Shown: in pieces, positions 28,211 through 37,547 of the stretch | How the letters are laid out: the number at the start of each line of letters is the position of its first letter | How positions within the stretch are numbered: position 1 is the first letter of the stretch | NCBI RefSeq assembly: GCF_002899455.1 | Contig: NZ_PPFB01000001.1 | Coordinates: forward strand, 3,130,501-3,194,500 | Source of the DNA: Streptomyces sp. DH-12 | GTDB lineage: Bacteria; Actinomycetota; Actinomycetes; Streptomycetales; Streptomycetaceae | Reading direction: 5' to 3' | Length of the DNA: 64,000 nt | Program-made: the position numbers and the translations under genes | Notes under the pieces: model-generated | The model's database searches: none | What the model was told of the DNA's origin: nothing | What the model saw: only the letters and a program-made list of their open reading frames with translations

Positions 28211-29359
28211 ATGACTGATCAGGGGGTGCGCCGGACCGTCGGCCAGGTCCCGGCACAGGCGTCCGACGCCACGTCGGACGGGTCGTGCGAGCCCCTGCCC
28301 GGCGGGGCGGGCGAGCCCGTGTCCGACGGGGCGGGTGAGCCCGTGCCCGGCGGGGCGGGTGAGCCCGTGTCCGACGGGCCGGGGGCCGGACTCGCCGCGT
28401 CCGCCTCGCCGGTGTCCCCGGCGGTGCGAGCGCGGGCGGAGCGCCGGGCCGAGCGGATCACGGCGGGCGTGACCGAGCTGGAGCGGCGTCTGGCGGACCT
28501 GCTGCGCGGCGGCCTGGTGCCGGCCGGGCGGTCCGGTCCCGCCCTGTGGGAGGAGACCGCGGCCCGCATGGTCGACGCGCAGGCCCAGGGACTGGCCAAC
28601 CGCGTGCGGGAGTTGGGGGCGCTCGCGGCCACCGGTGCGGACGCTCCCGTACGGCTGCTGGAGGAGTGCGCGCTGCTCCATCTCCTCGTCCGGGCCTGGC
28701 TGCGCCGGGAGCGGTTGCCGGAGCCGCTGGCCGCGACGGTCCGTTCCCGCGTCGGCCTGACCGCGTCGCCGGAGGGTCCCGCGATCCGCGACGACTGGCT
28801 CGTCCTGGCCCGGTACGACACCTCCGACAGCCGCCTGACCACCCGTCGCACATGGTTGTACGGCGCGACGTCCGGGCGTACGGCGCTGCTCCTCTCCTAC
28901 GGGGCGGCCGGCCGCGCCCCCGGCCTCGCGCTGCCGGCGGGGCTGGCCGTCGACGCGGAGCTGACCGCGTATCCGGGCGCCGGGCAGCCGCGGATGGCGC
29001 TGACCGAGCAGTTCGCGCCGCCCGCGCCGACGACGGTGCGCCCTCCGGGCACGACGACGTCCGGGGCGCTCGCCCGCTACGGCGCCGCGCTGCGCGACGA
29101 CCCGTGGCGGGAGTCGGTCCCGGTGACGCTGGACGGTGTCGTGCCGGTCCCGGACGGTGACGGCTGGCAGCTGGCCGACGCCGACGCCGACCACGCCCTG
29201 CCGATCGGCGCGGCGGCCCGGTCCCGCCCGGGGCTGTGGCGCCTGGTCGCCCTGTCCGGCGGCGCTCCGGTGCGGGTCTTCGGCGAGTGCGGCCCGCGGG
29301 GTTTCACTCCCCTGGCGGCCTGGCCGCAGGGCCGTGGAGAGGCGGTCCCCCTGTGCTGA
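28211..29359 (+). CDS. SWIM-family protein lacking its zinc finger
   Basis: 382 residues. From about residue 75 on it matches the body of streptomycete SWIM zinc-finger proteins found next to MoxR loci (ERRAERITAGVTELERRLADLLRGGLVPAG and LWEETAARMVDAQAQGLANRVREL). The N-terminus QGVRRTVGQVPAQASDA also recalls the usual start, but the Cys/His SWIM core is missing: only one isolated Cys is present there, and the place is filled by four 8-residue repeats (GEPVSDGA type). ATG at 28211 without a ribosome site, probably leaderless. It is followed 125 bp later by the DUF5691 gene. The function of the family is unknown. Confidence 0.8.
   Translation: MTDQGVRRTVGQVPAQASDATSDGSCEPLPGGAGEPVSDGAGEPVPGGAGEPVSDGPGAGLAASASPVSPAVRARAERRAERITAGVTELERRLADLLRGGLVPAGRSGPALWEETAARMVDAQAQGLANRVRELGALAATGADAPVRLLEECALLHLLVRAWLRRERLPEPLAATVRSRVGLTASPEGPAIRDDWLVLARYDTSDSRLTTRRTWLYGATSGRTALLLSYGAAGRAPGLALPAGLAVDAELTAYPGAGQPRMALTEQFAPPAPTTVRPPGTTTSGALARYGAALRDDPWRESVPVTLDGVVPVPDGDGWQLADADADHALPIGAAARSRPGLWRLVALSGGAPVRVFGECGPRGFTPLAAWPQGRGEAVPLC
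28287..28382 (+). repeat. 24-bp tandem repeat replacing the SWIM finger
   Basis: Four in-phase copies (28287, 28311, 28335, 28359) of a G+C-only-rich 24-bp unit, with copies 1/3 and 2/4 more alike, encoding EPLPGGAG, EPVSDGAG, EPVPGGAG and EPVSDGPG. Confidence 0.9.
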
Positions 29360-29483
29360 CCAGCCCCGTCGGCCCCTCCACCCCCACCGGACCCGTCGAC
29401 CCCATGCATCTTTCGGACATCGCTGGACACCCGGTGCGCGTGAGTCTTCGACCGCAGCGGGACGCCCGTCGGAAAGGAAGCTC

Positions 29484-31118
29484 ATGAGCAGGACGACCGC
29501 CACCGTGGCCGCGTCCCTCCCGGACCGCTGGGAGGAGCTGGTGACCGCGGCTCTGCTGGGCACCGACCGGCGCACCCCGCCGGGCGTGGCGCCCGGTCCG
29601 CAGGCGCCGTCGGCCCTGCTCGACGCGGCCGCCGCGGCGACCGTACGGCGGCGGGCGGGACTGCGCCCCGCGCGGCCCGCCGAGCGGCTCCGTCCGGCCC
29701 CCGAGGACCCGCGCCGTCCGCTGCCGCCCGCCGCCGCCCGCCGGCTGGCGTCGTTGCTCGCCGACCGCCCCGGCGCGTCCGGCGGCGGCCGCCGGGGCAC
29801 GGCGCCTGACCTGATGGAGCTGCTGCCGCAGTGGCTCCAGGCGGCGAACGCCCACGGCTACGCGGCGCCCCCGCAGGCGCTGCCCGCCCTGCTCGACGCC
29901 GCACGGGGCCGCACCGACCTGCGCCCGGCGGCGCTGCGGTTCGCGGGTCCGCGCGCGCTGTGGCTGGCCCGGCTCAACCCGGACTGGCGGTTCGCCCTGC
30001 GGGCGGCCCCCGGCGGCGGCCCCTCGGCGCCCGACTTCCGCGACCCGGAGGACGTACGGCGGCTCTGGCAGGAGGGCCTCTTCGCCGAGCGGGTCGCCCT
30101 GCTCACCGCCCTGCGCTCCCGCGACCCGTCCGCCGCGCGCGCCCTGCTGGAGGAGACCTGGGCGACCGAGCGGGCCGAGGACCGGCTGATGTTCCTGGAC
30201 TCCCTGCGCGCCGGCCTCGGCCCGGACGACGAGGCGTTCCTGGAGAGCGCCCTGGCCGACCGCAGCCGCAACGTACGGGCGACGGCGGCGGAGTTGCTGT
30301 CGGCGCTGCCTGCGTCCGCGCTGGCCGCGCGGATGGCGGTGCGCGCCGCCGCGTGCGTGGCCGTGGACCGCACCCGTGACACGCCGACGGTCGTCGTGGA
30401 GGCGCCGCACGAGTGCGACGCGGGGATGGAGCGCGACGGCGTGGTGGCCAAGGCGCCCGCCGGGCGCGGCGAACGGTCGTGGTGGCTGGGCCAGTTGGTG
30501 GAGTCGGCGCCCCTCGGCACCTGGTCGCGGCGGCTCGGCGGGCGTACCCCCCAGGAGATCGTGGCGCTGCCGGTCGCGGACGGCTGGCAGGGCGAACTGC
30601 ACGCGGCCTGGTGCCGGGCGGCGGTGCGGCAGCGGGACGCGGCCTGGTCCCGGGCGCTGCTCGGGGAGCCCTCCGCGCCGGAGGCGGGCGGTCCGGGCGC
30701 GGTGTCCCTGGCCGAGCGCGCCAGGCTGCTGGCCGCCCTGGACGCCGGCGAACGGGCGGCGTGGGTGGCCGGGTTCATCGAGACGCACGGTCTGTCCGAG
30801 GCGTTCCAGCTGCTCGGGGTGTGTGCGGTGCCCTGGGCCCCGCCACTCGGGCGGGCCGTGGTCGACGCGCTCGACATCGCGCGGGACGCAGGGAGTTATC
30901 CATGGAGTTTCAGCGGAGTCATGGGCCTGGCCGAGCGCTGCCTCGACCCGTCCGAGGCGAGCCGTCTGGACGCACTGCTGACGACACCGGACGAGCCGGA
31001 GGACGCGGCGCCCGGCGCCGGGGGCTACTGGTCCGAGGCGTTCCAGCGCATGGTGGCCACGTTGCGTCTGCGCGGCGCGATGCTGGCCGAACTGACTCCG
31101 GAGGAACCGGCTCCCTGA
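29484..31118 (+). CDS. DUF5691 protein
   Basis: 544 residues, soluble and helical, rich in Leu/Ala/Arg repeats reminiscent of HEAT-like scaffolds (DPSAARALLEETWATE, FLESALADRSRNVRATAAELL). DUF5691 proteins occur with SWIM, DUF5682, MoxR and VWA genes, and no activity is known. ATG at 29484 with GGAAAGGAA 5 bases upstream. It lies downstream of the SWIM-like gene and probably shares its promoter. The 125-bp gap could hold a second one. Confidence 0.85.
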   Translation: MSRTTATVAASLPDRWEELVTAALLGTDRRTPPGVAPGPQAPSALLDAAAAATVRRRAGLRPARPAERLRPAPEDPRRPLPPAAARRLASLLADRPGASGGGRRGTAPDLMELLPQWLQAANAHGYAAPPQALPALLDAARGRTDLRPAALRFAGPRALWLARLNPDWRFALRAAPGGGPSAPDFRDPEDVRRLWQEGLFAERVALLTALRSRDPSAARALLEETWATERAEDRLMFLDSLRAGLGPDDEAFLESALADRSRNVRATAAELLSALPASALAARMAVRAAACVAVDRTRDTPTVVVEAPHECDAGMERDGVVAKAPAGRGERSWWLGQLVESAPLGTWSRRLGGRTPQEIVALPVADGWQGELHAAWCRAAVRQRDAAWSRALLGEPSAPEAGGPGAVSLAERARLLAALDAGERAAWVAGFIETHGLSEAFQLLGVCAVPWAPPLGRAVVDALDIARDAGSYPWSFSGVMGLAERCLDPSEASRLDALLTTPDEPEDAAPGAGGYWSEAFQRMVATLRLRGAMLAELTPEEPAP

Positions 31119-31324
31119 CCGGACCGGCCGGCCTCGTCACGCCACGGCCCGCCGCCCGCACCGGGCGGGGCGGCTCCCCTGCCGGCGGACGTCCGCAGCA
31201 CCGGCCTTCGGAGACCGGCGCCCCGCCGCCCGCCGCCGCACCGGCGGCAGCGGCTCTCACGCCGGCGGCACCGGCTCCCGCAGCCCCAGCGGCGCCGGCG
31301 CCCGTCACCGGCCCGGCGCCGGCC

Positions 31325-31365
31325 GCCCCGGCACCCTCGGCGCTTCTCGCCGAGGGTGCCGGGGC
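31325..31365. terminator. bidirectional terminator between DUF5691 gene and icmB
   Basis: Perfect 18-bp stem (31325-31342 with 31348-31365), 5-base loop, between convergent stops at 31118 and 31415. Confidence 0.85.
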
Positions 31366-31414
31366 GCCCGCCCCTGCCGTACGCCTTCGGCCGGCCGCCG
31401 CGGCGGCCGGGTCC

Positions 31415-31831
31415 CTACGCCTCCGCCGGCTGGCGCACGTTCTCCCGCACCCAGTCCACGATGGACGCCGTGGTCGCACCCGGCGTGAAGATCTCCGCGA
31501 CGCCCTTCTCCTTCAGCGGAGGGATGTCCGCCTCCGGGATGATGCCGCCGCCGAAGACGAGGATGTCCTCCGCGTCCCGCTCCTTCAGCAGGTCGATGAC
31601 CGCGGCGAACAGCGTGTTGTGCGCGCCCGAGAGGATGGACAGGCCGATCGCGTCGGCGTCCTCCTGGATCGCGGTGTCGACGATCTGCTCGGGGGTCTGG
31701 TGGAGCCCGGTGTAGATCACCTCCATACCGGCGTCGCGCAGGGCCCGCGCGATGACCTTGGCCCCGCGATCGTGACCGTCGAGCCCCGGCTTGGCCACCA
31801 CCACGCGGATCGGACCGGCTGCCACACCCAT
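31415..31831 (-). CDS. icmB: B12-binding small subunit of isobutyryl-CoA mutase
   Basis: 138 residues, a stand-alone cobalamin-binding domain. It has the base-off signature DGHDRGAKV (Asp-x-His-x-x-Gly), SILSGAH and GGGIIP. IcmB pairs with a separate large subunit IcmA to interconvert isobutyryl-CoA and n-butyryl-CoA, which links valine and fatty-acid metabolism to polyketide precursors. No large subunit is present in the window, as in S. coelicolor where icmA is elsewhere. ATG 31831 chosen for GGAGG 7 bases upstream. It could in principle serve another acyl-CoA mutase. Confidence 0.9.
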   Translation of the reverse strand: MGVAAGPIRVVVAKPGLDGHDRGAKVIARALRDAGMEVIYTGLHQTPEQIVDTAIQEDADAIGLSILSGAHNTLFAAVIDLLKERDAEDILVFGGGIIPEADIPPLKEKGVAEIFTPGATTASIVDWVRENVRQPAEA

Positions 31832-32222
31832 CACTGCCTCCATGAAGCGACTACATCCATCCGTATCGACCAGTACCGCACACATCGCACGGACACCCCG
31901 GCCCGAACCGGCCGCAGAAGTGAACGAACGTTATCTCCAGCATCCCGCAACCGGCAGTTTCACGGCGCACAGGGAGGGGGAAATCACACGGTGGGACACG
32001 TCCGTCGCACAGCGTTCCCGGGCCCGGCCCAGGACCGAGTGCCCGTGCGACACAGGGACACCAGTGGGAACATGCGCATAAGGGATGCGCCTCGAGGTCG
32101 ACCTGCCACCGCGCACCGTCCACGCGTCACCGGCGCGCACCGTCGACCGCTCTCGGAGCGCCGTTCCACGAGGGCACACGGGGGACGGAGCGGTCCCCTC
32201 GCGTGCCGACAGGAGGTCGGCC
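31832..32222. other. divergent intergenic region icmB / lipase
   Basis: About 390 bp, AT-richer than average at 31840-31960. It should hold both promoters. No hairpin or repeat of note. Confidence 0.45.
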
Positions 32223-33092
32223 ATGAAGGTCACCCAGGCAGCTCTTCCGTTTCTGCCCCTCTGCCGGCGCCTCCTGCCGGCCCGGCTGGCGGATCTCTCC
32301 GTGAGCCTGCTGAAGGCGACCGCCCTGGAGCTGGCGATCCTGGCGGGCCATGCCCTCCTCTATCCCGCCGGCATCGTCCAGGAGCGGCGCGGCCCCGACC
32401 GTTCCGCGCTGCCCGCCCCGGAGGGGGCGGCGCGGCTTGCGGCGGAGGCCAGGCCGCCGGTCGTGCTGCTGCACGGCTTCATCGACAACCGGTCGGTCTT
32501 CGTCCTGCTGCGCCGCAGCCTGGCCCAGCACGGCCGGCAGCCGATCGAGTCGCTCAACTATTCCCCGCTGACGTGCGACATCCGCACGGCGGCCGAGCTG
32601 TTCGGCCGTCATGTCGAGCAGGTCTGCGAGCGCACGGGCAGCGACCGGGTGGACGTGGTGGGGCACAGCCTGGGCGGGCTGATCGCGCGGTACTACGTGC
32701 AGCGGCTGGGCGGTGACCGCAGGGTGCGGACGCTGGTCACGCTCGGCACCCCGCACTCCGGCACCCGCGTGGCGCCGCTGGCCAACGCCCACCCGATCGT
32801 GCGGCAGATGCGTCCGGGCTCCCCGGTGCTGGAGGAGCTGGCCCAGCCCGCCCCCGGCTGCCGTACGCACTTCGTGGCGTTCTGGAGCGACCTCGACCAC
32901 ATCATGGATCCGCTGGAGGCGGCGTGCGTCGAGCACCCGGACCTGAACGCGGTCAACGTGCGGGTGAGCGGCGTGGGGCACCTGGCGCTGCCCGTGCACC
33001 CGGCGGTGGCGACGGGCATCCGGGAGGCGCTGGACACGGCGCATCCCGGTGAACCGTCCGGCGGACGGGCGGACGGCCTGACGGTGGCCTGA
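32223..33092 (+). CDS. alpha/beta-hydrolase, lipase-like
   Basis: 289 residues. Hydrophobic N-terminus (residues about 26-50, LLKATALELAILAGHALLYPAG) acting as signal anchor or signal peptide. The hydrolase body has oxyanion loop VVLLHGFIDNRSVF, nucleophile elbow VVGHSLGGLIARYY, Asp in SDLDHIMDP and His in VGHLALPVHP. The GHSLGG elbow and short length fit triacylglycerol lipase/esterase family proteins of Streptomyces (lipase class 2 or LipA-like). GGAGGT 6 bases before the ATG. Substrate is unknown. Confidence 0.88.
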   Translation: MKVTQAALPFLPLCRRLLPARLADLSVSLLKATALELAILAGHALLYPAGIVQERRGPDRSALPAPEGAARLAAEARPPVVLLHGFIDNRSVFVLLRRSLAQHGRQPIESLNYSPLTCDIRTAAELFGRHVEQVCERTGSDRVDVVGHSLGGLIARYYVQRLGGDRRVRTLVTLGTPHSGTRVAPLANAHPIVRQMRPGSPVLEELAQPAPGCRTHFVAFWSDLDHIMDPLEAACVEHPDLNAVNVRVSGVGHLALPVHPAVATGIREALDTAHPGEPSGGRADGLTVA

Positions 33093-33383
33093 GGCGCGGG
33101 GCGCACGACACGCCCGGTGCCCCCTCCCGGGCGGAGCGATCCTTCACGTCCACAAGCGAACAACATCGGTCGGAGACGGCCGACTTGCCGACGATCGCGT
33201 GCCACAATTTCGAACGATTATCGAACAAAGGGCCAAGACCGTGCCCGCCGACCGCCAAAACCGAACCGAATGCCCGTTTCCTGCGGTCGCGAAACCTGGG
33301 GAAGATTGTCGCGCCCGCATACCGCCGGGTACAGTCGCCGCACTGCTCTGCCAGCCCCTGTTGTCGAGGCGAAAGAGAAGTTG
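33093..33383 (+). promoter_or_regulatory. leader region of M23 gene
   Basis: About 290 bp, with an AT-rich part at 33200-33290 unusual for this window, including TCGAAC twice (33210 and 33221) and the short inverted repeat TTCGA/TCGAA. No ydaO motifs. Likely promoter plus a long leader; no mechanism can be assigned. Confidence 0.35.
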
Positions 33384-34931
33384 GTGAACGACCGTCACCC
33401 GTCGGGGACCATGACCCCGGCCGCGGCTTCCGATGACGCCTCGGCGCCCTATGCGCCGTACGGCAGCCAGGAGGCCCCGTACGGCGACGTCACCTCGTAC
33501 GGCGGCCACGACGCCACGTACTACGGCACCGGCGACCACGCCACCGGCACCTTCGCCGCCGACCCCCTCTTCGGGAACATGCCGGGCGAGGACCCCGCGC
33601 AGGCCTCCTACACCACCGGCCACTGGCAGGTGGGCACGCAGGACACCGGGCACTACGACGCCTACGCGTTCCAGCAGGCCGTGTACGACACCGGCGGCCA
33701 CGACGCGACCGCCTGGACCACCGGCCAGCAGCCGATGGCGGTGATCCCCCAGCAGGGCGGGTCCCCCGAGACCGGCCAGTGGGACGCGAACGCCTGGCTC
33801 CAGCCCGACCAGGCCGAGCAGCCGGCGGACCCGACGCAGCAGTGGGACTGGGGCACGCAGACCTTCGACAGCGGCGTCTACGACGCCACCCAGTGGAACT
33901 CCGACGGCGGCGAGGTCCCCGCGAACACGTCCGCCTCCGACGCCTACGACGCGGAGGCGTACACCCCGGAGCAGTACGGCGGGGAGTCGTACGAGCAGGG
34001 GAACACCGCGCGGGAGTCCTACGGCCAGGACGCTCACGACCAGCCGTACGCGGAGGACGCGTACCGCGGGGAGCCCGGTCCGGACGAACGCGGGGCCGGT
34101 GAACCGGCCGACACCGGCGAACTGCCCGCCGTCTCCCTGCTCGACGGGCAGGAGGAGGTCGTCCCCGTTCCGCGCGCCTCCCGTTCCGCGTCCCGCTCCC
34201 GCCGCCGCACCCCGCCCAAACGCTCCGCGCTGCTGACCGTCGCCGTGCCGTCCGCCTGCGTGATGGGGGTCGCCGGCATCGCCGCCGCCTCGGTGGGCGA
34301 TCTGGGCGAGGAAGGCGGCCAGGACGCCCGGACGACCGCCGCGGACGCCCAGCCGGTCCAGCCCTCCGTCGCCAACGTCAAGCTGGACACCCAGCTCGAG
34401 AGCCTCGCCGCCGGCGCCGACGACTTCGCCGACCGGGCCAGCCGCGCCCAGGGCCGCATCGACCTCGAGGCCGAGCAGGAGCTCGAGCGCAAGCGGGCGG
34501 CCCAGGAGGCGGCCCGCAAGGAGCGGCTCCGCCCGAAGTTCGCGCTCCCGGTGGCGCAGCACGGACTCAGCGCCTACTACGGCCAGTCCGGCATCAACTG
34601 GATGTCCCTCCACACCGGCATCGACTTCCCCGTCTCGTACGGCACGCCCGTGCTGGCCGCGACCGACGGCACGGTGCGCACCCAGTACAACTCCGCCTAC
34701 GGCAACATGATGATCGTGACGGCGATGGACGGCACGGAGACGTGGTACTGCCACCTCTCCACCTACCAGGTGCCCTCCGGTTCGACCGTCAAAGCCGGCG
34801 ACCAGATCGCGTTCTCCGGCAACTCGGGCAACTCGACCGGCCCGCACCTGCACTTCGAGGTGCGCCCCGGCGGCGGCTCGTCCATCGACCCGCTCGCCTG
34901 GTTCCGCAGCCACGGCCTCGAGCCGACGTAG
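33384..34931 (+). CDS. M23 zinc endopeptidase with long disordered cytosolic head
   Basis: 515 residues from GTG 33384. Residues 1-275 are low complexity with many D, Y, G, Q and T (for example TGHYDAY, TGGHDAT, TGQWDAN repeats). A membrane helix is at about 281-301 and a coiled coil at about 345-385. The C-terminal LytM domain has the zinc ligands His410 and Asp414 (HTGIDFP) and the His488-x-His490 motif (HLHFEV). It probably cleaves peptidoglycan peptides outside the membrane. It sits beside pcrA, like the M23 gene Rv0950c beside uvrD1 in M. tuberculosis. The long Tyr/Asp head may assemble with other envelope proteins. Confidence 0.9.
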   Translation: MNDRHPSGTMTPAAASDDASAPYAPYGSQEAPYGDVTSYGGHDATYYGTGDHATGTFAADPLFGNMPGEDPAQASYTTGHWQVGTQDTGHYDAYAFQQAVYDTGGHDATAWTTGQQPMAVIPQQGGSPETGQWDANAWLQPDQAEQPADPTQQWDWGTQTFDSGVYDATQWNSDGGEVPANTSASDAYDAEAYTPEQYGGESYEQGNTARESYGQDAHDQPYAEDAYRGEPGPDERGAGEPADTGELPAVSLLDGQEEVVPVPRASRSASRSRRRTPPKRSALLTVAVPSACVMGVAGIAAASVGDLGEEGGQDARTTAADAQPVQPSVANVKLDTQLESLAAGADDFADRASRAQGRIDLEAEQELERKRAAQEAARKERLRPKFALPVAQHGLSAYYGQSGINWMSLHTGIDFPVSYGTPVLAATDGTVRTQYNSAYGNMMIVTAMDGTETWYCHLSTYQVPSGSTVKAGDQIAFSGNSGNSTGPHLHFEVRPGGGSSIDPLAWFRSHGLEPT

Positions 34932-34966
34932 CACTCGGCCCGTCGCGGCGCTCGGCCCGTACGCGA

Positions 34967-35006
34967 CCCGTCGTGGCACCGGAGCGAACCCCGGTCCCAC
35001 GACGGG
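34967..35006. terminator. bidirectional terminator between M23 gene and pcrA
   Basis: CCCGTCGTGG..CCGG (34967-34982) pairs with CCGG..CCACGACGGG (34991-35006), with a 2x2 mismatch and an 8-base loop. Lies between the convergent stops at 34931 and 35022. Confidence 0.75.
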
Positions 35007-35021
35007 CCCCCGCCCGGACGG

Positions 35022-37538
35022 CTAGAGCTTCTCCACCGGCGCGTACCGCAGCAGCAGGCGCTTGGGCTTGTCGCCCCCGAAGTCGATCGTCGCCTCCGCG
35101 TTCGCCCCCGTCCCCTTCACCGCGACGACCGTGCCCAGGCCGAACTGGTCGTGCGTGACCCGGTCCCCGACCGCCAGCGACACCACGGGCTTCTCCGACG
35201 TGCGCCGGGTGGCGAAGCCGGACGCGCCCGACGCGGACGAGCGGGAACGGGAGGACGACAGCGACGCCGCCACCCCGGACGCGGGTCCGGAGGGCACCGG
35301 CGCGCTCGCCCCGGTCCGCTTCCACTTCACATGCGTGGGAGGGATCTCCTCCAGGAACCGCGAGGGCGGGTTGTACGACGGCTGGCCCCAGGCGCTGCGC
35401 ATCGTCGACCGGGTGAGGTAGAGCCGCTCCCGGGCGCGCGTGATGCCGACGTACGCCAGGCGGCGCTCCTCCTCCAGTTCCTTGGTCTGGCCGAGGGCGC
35501 GCATGTGCGGGAAGACGCCGTCCTCCATGCCGGTGAGGAAGACGACCGGGAACTCCAGGCCCTTGGCGGTGTGCAGGGTCATCAGCGTGATGACGCCGTC
35601 GCCGTCCTCCTCGTCGGGGATCTGGTCGGAGTCGGCGACCAGGGCGACCTGCTCGAGGAAGTCGGCCAGCGTGCCGGTCTCGCCCTCGCCGCGCTCCTGC
35701 TCGAACTCCAGGGCGACGGCCGCGAGTTCCTGGAGGTTCTCGATGCGGGTCTCGTCCTGCGGGTCGGTGGAGGCCTGCAACTCGGCGAGGTAGCCGGTGC
35801 GTTCCAGGATGGCCTCCAGGACCGTCGCCGGTCCGGCTCCCGACTCGACGACCGTGCGCAGGTCCTCCATCAGCGTGTTGAACCGCTTGACCGCGTTCAC
35901 CGACCGGGCGGCCATGCCGTACGCCTCCTCGACGCGGCGCAGCGCCTGCGGGAAGCTGATCCTCTCCCGCTGGGCGAGCGCGTCGATCATGGCCTCGGCG
36001 CGGTCGCCGATGCCGCGCTTGGGGACGTTGAGGATGCGGCGCAGCGGCACCGAGTCCTCGGGGTTGGCCAGTACCCGCAGGTAGGCCAGGACGTCCCGGA
36101 CCTCCTTGCGCTCGTAGAAGCGCACGCCGCCGACGACCTTGTAGGGCAGGCCGACGCGGATGAAGATCTCCTCGAAGACACGGGACTGGGCGTTGGTGCG
36201 GTAGAAGACGGCGACGTCGCCCGCCTTGGCCTCGCCCGTGTCCGTGAGGCGGTCTATCTCGTCGGCGACGAACTGGGCCTCGTCGTGCTCGGTGTCGGCG
36301 ACGTAGCCGGTGATGAGCGCGCCGGCGCCGGCGTTGGTCCACAGGTTCTTCGGGCGGCGGGACTCGTTGCGCTCGATGACGGCGTTGGCGGCGGACAGGA
36401 TCGTCTGCGTGGAGCGGTAGTTCTGCTCCAGCAGGATCGTCGTCGCGTCCGGGTAGTCCTCCTCGAACTGGAGGATGTTGCGGATCGTCGCGCCGCGGAA
36501 GGCGTAGATGGACTGGTCGGCGTCACCCACCACGCACAGCTCGGCGGGCGGCACCTCGGCCTCCGGCGGCACGTCGGCGGGGTGCTCGGAGGCGCCTCCG
36601 ACGAGCTCGCGCACCAGGGCGTACTGGGCGTGGTTGGTGTCCTGGTACTCGTCGACCAGGACGTGCCGGAAGCGGCGGCGGTAGTGCTCGGCGACGTCGG
36701 GGAAGGCGCGGAGCAGGTTGACCGTCGTCATGATCAGGTCGTCGAAGTCCAGCGCGTTCGCCTCGCGCAGCCGGGACTGGTAGAGCGCGTAGGCCTGGGC
36801 GAGGGTCTTCTCGAAGCCGTCGGTGGCCTGGGCGGCGAAGTCCTCCTCGTCAATCAGCTCGTTCTTCAGGTTGCTGATCTTCGCGCTGAAGGACTTCGGC
36901 GGGAAACGCTTGGGGTCGAGGTCCAGATCACGGCAGACCAGGGCCATCAGGCGCTTGGAGTCGGCGGCGTCGTAGATCGAGAAGGACGACGTGAAGCCGA
37001 GCTTCTTGGACTCGCGGCGCAGGATGCGGACGCACGCGCTGTGGAAGGTCATGACCCACATGGCGTTCGCCCGGGGGCCGACGAGCTGCTCCACGCGCTC
37101 CTTCATCTCGCCCGCGGCCTTGTTGGTGAAGGTGATCGCGAGGATCTGGCCGGGGTGGACGCCCCGCTCGGCGAGCAGGTAGGCGATGCGGTGGGTGAGC
37201 ACACGGGTCTTGCCGGACCCGGCTCCGGCCACGATGAGCAGGGGGGAGCCGGAGTGCACGACCGCGGCGCGCTGGTTGTCGTTCAGCCCCTCCAGCAGCG
37301 CGGCGGGGTCGAGCACCGGGCGGGGGGCGCCGTCGCGGTAGTAGCCTCCCGCGCTCTCGGCCCCGCTCGAGCGGGGGGACCCCCATCGCTCCGGGGGCAC
37401 GTCGAACTTCCCGCCGAACAGGTCGTCCGGAAGGGGCTCCGGCGCGTGCTCGTCCTCGGGTGGCGGCGGGGGCTCGTCCTCCGGGCCGCGCTGGGCCTGG
37501 AGGTCCGCCAGGAAGCTGTCGTCAAAGAGGCTGCTCAT
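35022..37538 (-). CDS. pcrA: ATP-dependent DNA helicase PcrA/UvrD1
   Basis: 3'-5' superfamily 1 helicase for nucleotide-excision repair and fork rescue. 838 residues. Q-motif LNDNQRAAV (Gln89), Walker A AGAGSGKT (104-111), motif Ia ITFTNKAAGEM, DEYQDTNH (motif II), GDADQSIYAFRGA (III), NYRSTQ (IV), LMTLHTAKGLEFP (V) and YVGITRARERLYL (VI) are all there. Acidic disordered N-terminus (about 80 residues) and a C-terminal tudor-like segment (TIDFGGDKPKRLLLRYAPVEKL) that may bind RNA polymerase. ATG at 37538 with GGAG at 5 bases. Promoter at 37548-37570 is the DNA-damage type. Confidence 0.97.
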   Translation of the reverse strand: MSSLFDDSFLADLQAQRGPEDEPPPPPEDEHAPEPLPDDLFGGKFDVPPERWGSPRSSGAESAGGYYRDGAPRPVLDPAALLEGLNDNQRAAVVHSGSPLLIVAGAGSGKTRVLTHRIAYLLAERGVHPGQILAITFTNKAAGEMKERVEQLVGPRANAMWVMTFHSACVRILRRESKKLGFTSSFSIYDAADSKRLMALVCRDLDLDPKRFPPKSFSAKISNLKNELIDEEDFAAQATDGFEKTLAQAYALYQSRLREANALDFDDLIMTTVNLLRAFPDVAEHYRRRFRHVLVDEYQDTNHAQYALVRELVGGASEHPADVPPEAEVPPAELCVVGDADQSIYAFRGATIRNILQFEEDYPDATTILLEQNYRSTQTILSAANAVIERNESRRPKNLWTNAGAGALITGYVADTEHDEAQFVADEIDRLTDTGEAKAGDVAVFYRTNAQSRVFEEIFIRVGLPYKVVGGVRFYERKEVRDVLAYLRVLANPEDSVPLRRILNVPKRGIGDRAEAMIDALAQRERISFPQALRRVEEAYGMAARSVNAVKRFNTLMEDLRTVVESGAGPATVLEAILERTGYLAELQASTDPQDETRIENLQELAAVALEFEQERGEGETGTLADFLEQVALVADSDQIPDEEDGDGVITLMTLHTAKGLEFPVVFLTGMEDGVFPHMRALGQTKELEEERRLAYVGITRARERLYLTRSTMRSAWGQPSYNPPSRFLEEIPPTHVKWKRTGASAPVPSGPASGVAASLSSSRSRSSASGASGFATRRTSEKPVVSLAVGDRVTHDQFGLGTVVAVKGTGANAEATIDFGGDKPKRLLLRYAPVEKL

Positions 37539-37547
37539 CGCTCTCCG

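Noticed and set aside
33093..33383. Second ydaO riboswitch before the M23 gene
   Set aside because: The leader is AT-rich and long but lacks GGGGACCCA, GGGTGAAT and the AACCCTTCCGAA element.
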